Positions 23,433 to 34,466 of a stretch of 64,000 bases of DNA are shown one piece after another. Position numbers and translations under genes: made by a program. This stretch comes from Scedosporium boydii (lineage: Eukaryota > Ascomycota > Sordariomycetes > Microascales > Microascaceae). Below the pieces are notes generated by a model that saw only the letters and a list, made by a program, of their open reading frames with translations, did no database searches and was not told the DNA's origin. The stretch covers positions 62,001-126,000 of the forward strand of contig NJFT01000088.1 of NCBI GenBank assembly GCA_002221725.1, read 5' to 3'. Position 1 is the first letter of the stretch; the number at the start of each line of letters is the position of its first letter.

Positions 23433-24851
23433 TTATGACGACCGGCTGAACCGCCTAAAGAGCCAGCTTTTTCTCTTCTTCTCCGGTTGAGGTTTCGCTG
23501 GGGCGATATTTGCTTGAGGCGCCATCACATTATCCTTGAGAGGTATCGCGGGCGGTAGCGTGCTGCCCAGTGTTCCTGGAACAGGCTTCTTTTGTATCGC
23601 CGCGTTGTTTCCGTCGTTTCCGTCGGCGCCAAATGGGAATGCAGGGGGCTGATATACCGCCGGTCCGCTGAAGCCGATTCCATAATCTTGCGTGGGCGGA
23701 GGGGGCGGCTTCGTAGGTGAGATTCGGTCGACAGATCCGTTATCGCTGCTGGGATCGGTTTGATAACTGCCCTGGTCTCCGCTGCTGGCTCCTCCACTTG
23801 CCGTCGTTACCGTTTCGTAAGACCGGTCTCTATGTGGAACTGGATAAACGCCGTTCGTCTCCCTCCGGTTGTTGTGATTAAGCTGCGGCTCCGACTGCAT
23901 CCTTGGCGCTCGTTGTTGTCTGCCCCCATATGGTCCGCTAGGTCCTCCACTAGGGTAGCCACCCTGTGGACCGTAACCTGCCTGCGCACCGTAGCTTCCC
24001 TGCGGACTGTAACCTCCCTGTGGATTGTAACCTCCCTGTCCGTTATAAGGCCCGTATCCTCCATACTGCTGCGCTTCGTGGTAGCTATCCCTCGCAGGCG
24101 GGGAAGGTTTCGGCTCGAAGTGGGATGTTGGGCGGCTCCCGTAGTAGTTGTCCTGGGGATACCTGTTTCCATTTCCTACGGAGAGCATGCTCGGGGCTCG
24201 GCTAGACGCATAGTTTCGGTTTCCGTAATAACTCCCTCTTCTGTTCCAGTCCGCCTCTGTCCACGTTGTTAGTCCAGAACGGGGTGACATGATAGGCCAT
24301 ATGTTATGCCCACCTGATTGAGGAATGGCCATAGGAGGTCTTCGCTGTGGACCATCGATGGCTGCCTCAAAGCTGCGAATGGTATCTAGAGGTCGTTCCC
24401 ATCGGTTGCGTGTGGGGTTGGACTTGTCAGGTTCGGCTGCGTGGAGATGATGTTAGTCGCGTTGGATAGCTATTAGGAATGTGATGGTAGACCCACCAAT
24501 GGGATTGCCATAGATATCCTTGTGTTGGATAGATCGAAGAGGTGCTAATGATGTTCGCTCTGTCGCTTGCACGGCCGCTTTTAAGTTCATTGAATGTCAG
24601 TCACCCTACTTTCTTTTCTTGTCGACACCGGTTGGGAAGTACACAGGGAACTCGTGAGAACGCGCATTCATACCTGGTTCAGCTTCTGTAATGGCCATAG
24701 TCGGGTCGGCCTTGCTGTGAAGGCGGTGCGATTCCTTTTCCGCAGACGTCTCGACGAGCTTGGGGCCTTTGCTCGACCTGTCAGAATGGAAGCTGAAGGA
24801 CCGGTGACGGCCCTTTCTGGGGGACCGCGCCGCATTGTCGACTGCCGCCAT
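23433..24851 (-). CDS. DUF2406 family protein
   Basis: Three exons, 24851-24674, 24577-24497 and 24436-23433 (introns 96 and 60 nt), give 420 aa. The N-terminal third carries the conserved DUF2406 core: a basic Ser-rich start (SPRKGRHRSFSFHSDRSS), KADPTMAITEAEPAAVQAT, LAPLRSIQHKDIYGNPI, then AEPDKSNPTRNRWERPLDTI. The C-terminal two thirds are low complexity: GGY-PQ repeats (about residues 205-260, such as GGYNPQGGYSPQGSYG), then Pro-rich stretches, and a very basic end (EKKRKSWLFRRFSRSS). No membrane segment. Family members occur across ascomycetes; the biochemical role is unknown. The GGY/PQ region is prion-like in composition, and the basic tail might bind membrane lipids or nucleic acid; both are guesses. 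Confidence 0.88.
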
Positions 24852-27800
24852 CTCAGATGAGCCGTGAGTGAGTGTCGTCGATGAGGTGCGATAATGATGT
24901 TGAGTTTCTGGCTTGTCCTGCTGTTCGGCGGATGGTTGCTGGAGTTACAAACGTCTGGCAGAAAAGTTCAATGATGCTGAAAGATGCAATCAGGCAGGAG
25001 AGGGCGTAGGAGCTCTATTCTAACGGTCGAGAAACGATGACGCTGAGTGAGACCAATCGATTTCAGGTCTTGATGTCACGAGAGAAGAATGACAGGGGTG
25101 ATGAAATGGTCAAAGAGGGGCCCTTCACTTCTCAATGTTCGAGGCATGAATGGGGGGATTGAAAGATCGAGAAACTAGCCCGGGGAATGGAAACTCCAGG
25201 TTCGCGAGGAGGTAGTGTATAAGGTGATGTGGGCGTGTGTGGAAATGGAGTGGTACCAGAGTGGGCGAGGGTGCGGCGAGGTTGGCTAGGCTGCGGGCTC
25301 GGGTGCTGATGCAATGCCGCTTCAATTGTTGATGGTGCTATCAGCGCAGGTGGAGCCCGGGGGGGAACTCGAATGCTAGGTCGTAAGTCGGGGACCTGGG
25401 CTGTCGCAGAATCAGTGCAGAACAAGGCAGGGCCGTCTCGTGTGGCTGGGATTGATTGGTACGACTGGACGGTCCCAAGCACTCGTATACGCCCAGGGGG
25501 TGGTGTGCGCTAGAAGGAGCTGGTGGGTAGGGGTGGGGTGTATACAAAGTACCTTCGTACCTCTCAGGGTATTACGAGGTCCATGATTCCATCCCACACT
25601 TCAATCGTGGTACTTCCAAGTGTACAAGTGACAGGGGGATCAACTACAAGTCTGCGTGTTACTCTGTACCTCCGCGCAATCCGGTGGTCCACGAGCTGAG
25701 ACTGAGAGTGATCACTTCTCTTCCTTATACTTTGTCCGCGTATTGTACAGTCTCACTTCATGAGAAATCATCACTATCACTGTCGCTGTGTCGGTGGGTG
25801 CTCTTTGTTAGCGGGACAGCTATGTCAGTGTGTGGGGGTGGAGTGACAGAGACCCGGCAGTGTCCTGGATGAATTGGCAGTTGGGCTATCTGACGAGGTG
25901 TTCAATATTGATTGATAGATTATTAGATTACGTCTATTCTCGATGCGCCGGAACATTGAGGATGTGGAGCGAGACCCTGGCAGTCCCATTGTATACTGGC
26001 TGTGCTGCCAACTGAGGGTGCCCAGCAAATGCCAAGTAGCGCTGATCAGATCAGGAACAGTTGGACCTGTAACCTGTACGAATAAATGTTTGCGACGACC
26101 CCTGGGCACAATATGCGGCGGTTTGTCGGCGCAGGATTTTTGAGATTGGTCTGCGCTTAAAGTGGGATTTCCGGCTAAGAAGGGTGATGATGTGCTGTTG
26201 CGAGGCGTCGATCAGAGACGAGCCACGGTTTACTTCGTCAATAGCAGATAAAGTTCGGAGACCACAGTTCTGGACAGGGAGCGGTGCCAGGTAAATTGCT
26301 ACATATAGGTCATCAAGGGCGAGGGGACAAGGTTCTAAACCGAAAGGCTGTTTATACCAATACTTCGTATCTTCAGTTGTCCTGCGATTCTCCTATCCTA
26401 TCTGTCAAGCACGTCTGTTCGGGTCTTGCGACATTTCTCGAGCTTGGGACTGTTCGGAGTAATCTGTAGGAAATGAAGAGTCTAGGATGAAAATGCTAAA
26501 TAGAGAAAGGAGCCGCCTTGTACTCGCTAAGTCTCGCTAAGTCCCGCGTTTTGCGAAGAGCGGTGTCAACTGTGTAAGATGCCCAAATTCTTTGTTGCTG
26601 TACCGTGTACTCAGTGGACGAAGCGGTGACAACTAGTTCGGTAATAGAATGGAAAGGGTGACGGATATCCTTCGACCTGGAGACAGCGAGCTCCTCGTGC
26701 CCCAATTGTCGTGGCGGGTGATTGCTGACGCTAAACTGAGCCGACGCTTCGCAAAACTGTAATTTCAGTAGTCTTTCTCACATGCTGTTTCAGAAGTCCA
26801 GAAGCGTGTGGCGGTTCACTGGATATCAGACATGAACTGGATTCCTACCCGCCCCAAAAAGAATAGAGTGATACAGCTGGGGGATGTGACGTCTGGTGGG
26901 ATCGGATGCCAGAACACCCCGTTGGTCCGGTCCCAGCAGCGAAGCATGGAGCCGGGGGTATTGTCAGCTCTGAAGGCACAAGATAATTGGGATAAAGAGG
27001 GAAAAAAAATCCGACATCAATAGTTCAGCGACCAAGGTCTGTTCTTTTCTTTGACGGGTTTCAACTTGCCAAAGGTGTGATGTCAGACCTCGGAGCTCAC
27101 TTGTGCCCCCTAACTGCATTCGGCAGCCATGCTTTCAGGCTGGCAGCTTAACCTGTTGTAAAATTCCAGCGTTGGCCGATGTTACCGTGGCAGAACATAC
27201 TGGCAAAGTACTTCGTATGAGGTACATTACGAAGTACAACTCGATGTGGGTTGCAGATCGCTAGAGCGACCAAGCCAGCCCAGGCACCCTCGTCTTTAGT
27301 TCCTGAATCTAGTATGAATGTTACTTTCCTCGATGGCGGGGTGCCGATTGGCAAGTGCGAAGGACATCAATGGTCTTCATGAAGTCTCTTGATGAAGCAA
27401 GCATCAGAAGAGAGTAACTTGTAAAAGTAATTAATGTAGAAGGTCCAATGGACACTGGATAGAGAAGGAGAAGGTCGAGGGATCTTGTTTTGGCTAGAAA
27501 AAATTTTGGTTTCGATGTTCCGTTATTTCTTATGGCGTCTGCAATCGAATACGAGGCGCACTTTCCATCATTCCACCCCTCCAAGATGTGGTGCACACGT
27601 GTGGGACCATTCCCAGAAAGGGAGTACAAAAGCTGAACCCAGATGGCAGGAGATAAATTGCTTTCTCAAAAAGTACATTAAAGTATCGACTGGATGCGTC
27701 TGCTTTCCACGTATTTGCAGGTACCTATTTGAAGTACGAGTCCGAAGTATTAGTGTACATTACACTTCTTCATACGAAGTACACGACTCCTTCCTCCATC

Positions 27801-30800
27801 CTGGATTCACGGCCAGCCCTGACCTTCCGCACGTGGAGAAACTCTTTAAAAAAATGTTTATTCCAACACAAGGAACATTGAACTAAACCAAATAATACTT
27901 CGCGCTTCGTACACAGGAAGTGGTTTATTCGGTTGCCGAGGAAGGTAGAGGGAAGAGGAAGACGTATTTGCGCTCGTCGTGATCAGGACCAGCCTCGATC
28001 TTGACAACACAATAACCCAGTTATAACGAGTACATATCCTGTCTTGGAAGGGTTGATCATTAATTACAAAGGGAGTGTTGCCAGAATGAAATACCTTCTC
28101 ACCAACGTACTCCGTAGTCGATGTTTGGGGCTTCACTAATGTGAGTATTTCCCACATGCGAAGAATCCCAACCTTTCACTCTCGGATTTGGTGTCTCGCA
28201 GCATTGATGGTCTCCATCTCCATTTTCTAATATTATCAATTTTCACATTGATCCTCAGGCGCTCCGTGCTGCAATACACTGATCTACTTCAAATGTAGCT
28301 ATCCCGCTGGGGTGTTCAGTGGAGAAGGAGAATTGGGCATGAAATACACAGATAATACTATGTACGCATACAAATCCGAGGGACCCTAGTGGCTAGCCTA
28401 GATGTAAGAGGACAACGCCCGCCAAATCGACTTGGAATAATTCTCGGTGTTGGAACTTGTTTCAGCAATCGATTATGCCCGCTGGTTGATATCAGGCAGC
28501 TACCAGCACCTCGGGATAGTCATTTGCTAGGCAATTACGAAGGTATATCTATCTATGTACATCAAATGTAGGATCAAAGATCAGGAAGTTCGGTATTCTG
28601 GCCCGGACGACCACAGGGCTCGATCCTCCATCAACTCCAGAGTACTCCTGGTGGTGGTACAGCACTCGCCAGGGTCACCAACCCTATTTACAGTCGGTCT
28701 TTTGCTCAAAGGATCGGCATTGCACCTCAATGTTGTTTGCGAAACTCAAATTCCGAATCCCACTTTGTCTGTCCATCTCCAGACCGGGTTCCAATTTTTC
28801 CCTCCCCCAAACCGCACTAAAACCTGTCCCACCTGGACACTCACAGTCGTGTCCAGTCCTGGATAGACCACGACATTCTCGTGTACATGTATACACTATG
28901 AAGTGCGTCGTCAGTGGACCCAACTCTAAAAGCTGAATCGGTATCCAGGCTCTCTAAAAAAGACCTGTTGGATCCTGTAACGAATCCTTGTGGGACTTGG
29001 CACGCTGGCTGTTACGTCCAGTTTACTTCTTGACAGAGCACCAGTTCTTCACAGTGTCCATACCATCCAATGTGTAAAAAGAACATCGGGAGGGAAATTT
29101 GAGGAAAGGAAAAGGCTTTTTTTCTTTTCTTTTTTGAAAGAGAACCCAAAAGTTGGCCTTTCAGATCCAATACCCATATGATTCTCGACCTTTGACTTGA
29201 GGTCGTGACCCGGATCTCGAGCGGCTGGGCTTGCCTGGAACTACTAATATGGCTGAGTCGCCCTGTTTTATTTAGCCGTGCTTCGATCTCACCCCCATCT
29301 TCCATCTTCGGATGTTGTACAACCAGATCGAGGTACATGAAAAGCATGCCCTGGTGAGGGGGAAGATGCGTATCAATGCTTCTAGATCGGCAACACCGCG
29401 GGATTAAGCTCCGTTGTGCTTTAAATGCCATGGCAAAAGGCTGGTCTTCTGTGTTGTCGGTTCGTGAACAACCTCCTTCTGCAGCTTTCAGCAGCGCAGG
29501 GATGGAGGTACTATGAAAGGCGGAGGCTGGCATGCAGCAAAATCGGAGCGTCCATCCGTGCAGATTAAACAGATCGAGATCCAAGACCAACAGGCCAACG
29601 AGACCAGGCAAAGAGAAGGAGTGTCTTGATCCAGATTTGTCCCGCTCTTCTCTTTGGCATCAAAGGACAATATCAATGTGTACGTCCTCCAGGAAACCTT
29701 GAAAAAAATAGAGTTGTACTTCGCATCGAACAGGACGGAAGATCAAATGGGTCTTGGTGGGGGGCTGGGGCTTGAAGGTACCCAGACCCAACCTTGATAT
29801 TTCGAGAATGAATGGGTTCCAAGGAGGCAGCCCTTGATACTTCGCAGCTCGCCTCGTGCCGAATGAAATAATCTATGAGGGCAATTCACCCAGTGTTGAT
29901 GATGTGCAGCCATCCGCCGTAAGAGCCGGTTGACTGACATCAAGCTTCGCCACTTTGCTCGTATTCCACTTTTTGTGTCGCTAATCGGGACCTGCTCTTT
30001 CGCACGCCAAACAGGCTTTGTGCGTGACCTAAACTACGGAGTAATGTAGGTTTCCATGGAACGCTTCGAACCTGCTGCGACAGTTACCAGCCGGGAACCT
30101 GGAGTACCCCGAAGCGCAAATGCCTATTGTTCAATTGATCTTCTCCAGTGTTCTCCACTTGACGGGTTCTGTCTCCGCCTCGGCCTCCGACTTAAGGATC
30201 CGCTTCCAACACTCCAGATGACGACGGGGAACGCGCAAGACGCTGCGAGCGCCCCGCAAAAATCCTACGATTATGACAACCCCTCCTGACGGGATTCGGA
30301 TCTGCTGGAAGCAATGGCGTCTGGCGGGTGGGATTTACCTCCCACCCCACGGTAACATTGAGGCGCTTGGACTGTTCTGCCCTGTTGGGTGGACAGTCTA
30401 AACAAGGAACAATGAATCTCGCAGAACCAAGGAAACTTTCCCATCGTTCCGGACTTCATACACCGGCAGATCATCCCCGGGAAAGCCAGGAATTAATCGT
30501 TGGTTTCCGCCCTATCAGAGTGCCAGAACCGAAGTAGACTGACGGGAATTGTATCGGGCATCACATTGTGCAGCAACCTGTGAAAGCCAGATTCCTGTAC
30601 TTCTTGTTATAACTTTAGCTTACTCTGGCTGTCTCAAATGATACTTCTGAAGTTCCCCAATTAGAGCTCGAATGGCTGGCGGTTTCCTGCCTGCTGCCCT
30701 CATGCTGTTCGGGTCTCCCACAGAGACCTACCTGCCGGAGCTGACAGCACCTCTCTGGAGATGTGGCTGGGCTGGATTGTTTCAAGCTATTCGGAAGAGG

Positions 30801-32628
30801 GAAGCGACTGATAGCCACCCAATATCCACGAGGTGACCAGGCATTTCTCCGTCAATTGACTCCTTCTACGGCACGTTCCCGTTCCCCACCGGGCAAAGGG
30901 ACCTAACAGTTCCTTTTATTATAGCATACTTATCCGATCCTCAAGGAATCACCCGCTTCAACCTGCTCGATCCTTATCATTGTCAAAATGAAGGGGTATT
31001 CATATAGAGCAAGTTCCCGAGATTTCGATCCCGAGATGCGAGCGGACTGATACGCAAGGACCCTTGGGCTCACAGGAACTGTATCAAATTATATTAGGAG
31101 ACCGTAGGCACGGTCTAACTGGCGTACAGTTACATACCTCGCTGCCGGCGTAGTGTGCACTCCTCTGCATTTTCCTCTGCTGCGTACGTGTCTGGCGCCT
31201 ACACAGGGTCTTCTGATCTGCAGATAACTTGGTCTCATCATCGCTTTCCCTAGCCCAGCAGCATTCTTTAGAGCTTATCAATCCCACGACTTTGGGTCGC
31301 GGAGATCGTCATGGCTCCTCTTCATCACGTCTTGGCCGTGTTGCGTCCTGCGCCACCCGCAGCTCGGTCTCATCCCGAATCGGCACCAGTGTATCGTGTG
31401 GCAGTCTTCAGGTGGAAATAAACAACTTGGTTGTATAGATAGGGAGTTGGTGCGCCCGCCGGAGAGTCTGGCGTTCCGAAGATATGCTTGATTGTCCGCT
31501 GTCCCACACACATCATGTAGTGTAATTCTACAACACGTGGGTCCTGGCCAAGAGTTCTTTCGGAAGGCTTCGATGCCATTTGACACATCGGGATATCCAC
31601 GACCCTTAGAGTCGAGACCCCCAATTAATTCTAAATTACGTGAGTGGATTGATTCCCCTCTCTATACGGCAACATGTCTCAGGGTTGATCTCACAGAGGC
31701 GATCCATTGATCTCTTTTCTTAAGACTAGATAGTGGAGCCATACGGCGCGAAGTCAGCTGGCCGGGTTGAGGGCTTCTGTCTTGCACTGAGTAGTACTAT
31801 TAATGCCTCTCGAGATCCTTCAGTACTCTCTCTACCTGTGTAGGCCTGGGTGGCACATGCCTCTCTGGACACCGAAAGGTTGTCGCTTAGGATGCCATCA
31901 TGTCTTGACCTGCACTTTGCCGAAGCAATACTCCTAACCATCATTCTGAGTCACGCACGGGATGTTCAGACTATTGGATCTTCCAAGGGGATCGGGAACA
32001 CAAGGACCCACAGAGTGAGGCCGAATTGCTAACCCTGTGTTGCGTTACAGAGACACGGTCTGGACGCGTGAAGTACGAGATCATCATGTCCAGGAGAGGG
32101 AAACGCGATGCCCACACGCGACTGGGACGGGCTGGGTCTTCAGTCTCATGTGTGAGAAACCTACGTCCCGAGTCGCCCTCTGATGGGGACTGCTTCACTT
32201 CAACATCCAGTTTAGAGACCGGGACGTCAAACTGGAACACGAAGAAAGGACGGATATTGGGGCTCGAGGTTCATAAAAAAAAATCACATCGCTCAATGCG
32301 TTTTTTCCCGCCTACCATAGCTGTGACGCCAATCTACCATTTTCTGACCATTGTTTTTTTAATCCCTTTTGTTTTTTGCTCTCGATATCGTCCGTGATCC
32401 TACACTGGCGTCGAGGGCCTGGAACAGCGCAAGAGCAACCGAGGGGCGCAGCCTTTCAATGTCACAAACATTAATCCCCAACACTCACTGGAATGCCCGT
32501 TTTTGGTGTTTGACGACTTTAAATTTGTGTGCCTATGGCAAGGCTAGCCTGTTGAACCCTGCCTGGACCGATGCATGGAAATCATGAACCATCCTCACTA
32601 CCAACTCCGACCAGATGAATCCTTGTTT
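24852..32628. other. 7.8 kb gene-poor stretch
   Basis: I find no recognisable gene, transposon protein or RNA gene on either strand. Open frames are short (60-199 codons), scattered and unlike known families; the longest is 29012-29611 on the minus strand. The sequence is punctuated by a short motif, TACTTCGTA or its complement, at 26361, 27209, 27228 and 27773, and the variant TACTCCGTA/TACGGAGTA at 28108 and 30035, plus imperfect copies near 25550, 27886, 29714 and 29837. The first several hundred bases must include the DUF2406 promoter. Fast-evolving or transcript-poor DNA is the simplest reading; small spliced genes could be hidden. Confidence 0.5.
27208..27237. repeat. Inverted repeat of the TACTTCGTA motif
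   Basis: GTACTTCGTA at 27208-27217 and its exact reverse complement TACGAAGTAC at 27228-27237 are separated by 10 bases, so the element could form a 10-bp hairpin. It belongs to the dispersed motif family described in the findings. Confidence 0.85.
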
Positions 32629-33430
32629 TTATATCGACGAAGGGTAAAGCATAATGCGGACAGAAGCACCGAACGATCTCGAGGGAAGAGGACGAGTGAA
32701 CTTGGCACGGACGACGCCAGAGTTGCCTACGTAGCAAGTAGTTAGTTACCGGAACTTGAAAAAACCTTCCTAACGAATCGGTGTGTCGTGTGTTCGGCGA
32801 GCCATACCGTGTGGCCTGGTGACCTTGCCCCAGATAACTCGGATCTTGGTGCCCCTCTTCTCCGTGGAAGCCTTGTAGATGTAGGCTACCTTCTTTCCGA
32901 GGTAGAAGCTAATTGAAAAACCCCTGTCAGCATTCAGATTGTCCTAGCGAGACCGGATATCACACTCTCGACGTACTTGGCCGCATTGGTATCATCAACG
33001 CCCTCGATCTTGATCAGACTCGTTCCAGGGTTGGTGGCGCGCTTGCTGCGCTGGTAGCTCAGGTGGCGACCCCTATACGATTCCCAACTGTTAGCCTTCC
33101 ATCCATCCTTGATCCTCTAGTGGCCGTAATCGAAATCCAAGTCGTAAGTCCGGTTGGTTGATTGGAATCGGTGGGGTCGAATTGTCGCGATCGAGTAGAT
33201 ATCGTTCGTTCCAGCGTGAGAAGATGGGGTGTGACAAATTTTACTCACTTGACGTATACTGTAAATCAATCCAGTTAGTTTGTGTGTTCCAGGTTGCCCA
33301 CCGACTTCCCCAAGTGAAGCTTCGCGATTCTTGACCGACATTGACGCCGACAGGATACGCGAGGCGCGGGGAGAGCAAAGAAATTAATAGAATCGAAATA
33401 CTTACATCGGTGACCAGCTTCCGTAGGCAT
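32629..33430 (-). CDS. RPL33: 60S ribosomal protein eL33 (L35Ae family)
   Basis: A structural protein of the large cytosolic ribosomal subunit. Five exons, 33430-33406, 33258-33249, 33072-32977, 32908-32808 and 32726-32629, give 109 aa, the usual size. The assembled protein begins [20 protein letters not shown], continues with [20 protein letters not shown] and [20 protein letters not shown], then [20 protein letters not shown] and ends [15 protein letters not shown]. Every block matches eL33. The second exon is only 10 nt long and supplies most of LYVK. Introns are 147, 176, 68 and 81 nt; intron-rich 5' ends are common in fungal ribosomal protein genes. It is divergent from MED14 with about 1 kb between the start codons. 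Confidence 0.96.
33249..33258 (-). other. RPL33: 10-nt microexon of RPL33
   Basis: Minus strand: acceptor TTTACAG, exon TATACGTCAA, donor GTGAGT. The exon joins the single T left by exon 1 to the G that opens exon 3, giving Leu-Tyr-Val-Lys, an invariant part of eL33. Skipping it would shift the frame, so it is required for a functional protein. Confidence 0.9.
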
Positions 33431-34466
33431 CTTGGCTGTGTAGTCTTCCACGCACTCAAATGATGAGGATCGGAAGATGCTTCTTTGCCGGGTGTGTTGT
33501 GTTATCCTCAGCGGGAGGTCGTGATGCTTCTTCGAGGTTAGAGTATTAGTGTGCCTGTTTGGCTGGATAGAGCCACAAAATTTTCAACTCGCATTGAACA
33601 CTCCCCTAGGGCACAGTCACGTGGAGACGAACGTTTGGGGAGGCAGAATCAATGCATGTGTCGAGTGGGGACTTGAGGATTCTTTGTCATCAAGAAAAAA
33701 AAACGCCACTGCGAGGCTTTCCATGTTGCTAACTGTGGCGGGTGGTTTTTTCCAGAAAGTCACATGACTTGGTGCAAGTCGAACCGACGGGAATGGTTAC
33801 CAGGCCAGGCTGGGTGGAAAATCGAGACGCCCATCCTGGTCAGCGTTCCTGACGATTCAATGAACAACCAACTCTCTCCTTAAGTCACCTTCCATCGCGC
33901 TTCATCCACCCACCCGTATTTGCGCGACGTCCCGAAATACTGTACAGCTTACCGGACCCGCGAGCACGACCCTTTTTCCTTCCTCGAGATCGATCGCGAC
34001 GACTACACTACATGCTCCGTTCGGCGAACATTCCCGTCCCCTCTCGCCTGTCACCGTCTTCCACCCAATCTGCGAATTCTTTTGATCATCTTGCCAAAAG
34101 CGCCATACTGGGCCAGACTGTTTTGCTACCGTGACTTTCTACGAACCGGCTGTCGCCTTGCGCTTTACGTTTCACAACTTCCCCGACTTCGTTTATTTGC
34201 ACGTCTCACTCAGCGACTCGAGATAGGAAGGTTCGACCAACTTTTCGTGCACCTTCACGAACTTGTGTTTGCCGACAACCTATCCTCGCTCCACTTCTTC
34301 TAGTTCTCGTCTTGTATTTTCGGATTAATTTCGACACGCCTTCGCCTCCGAGTATATGATACCGATCAAGCGCGTCGACTGAAGCTCTGGAGGAAGGCAT
34401 CCTCTGCTCCTCAGTAGGGAAGCGAGTGATCGGACTGGGTCGCGACCTAGGGTCGTGCCCCTCCAG
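33431..34466. other. Divergent upstream region RPL33 / MED14
   Basis: Shared promoter space. The RPL33 side (33431-33700) should hold its promoter and leader. The MED14 side is CT-rich with a long stretch open in one frame (33920-34303) that begins with TTG, not ATG, and has no family similarity; it is probably 5' UTR. No RNA gene seen. Confidence 0.45.

Noticed and set aside
29012..29611. 199-codon minus-strand open frame in the gene-poor stretch
   Set aside because: Longest frame there, but it reads through a low-complexity Lys-rich tract, lacks any known motif and has no supporting context.
33920..34303. 127-codon plus-strand frame upstream of MED14
   Set aside because: Begins with TTG rather than ATG and has no similarity; probably 5' UTR.
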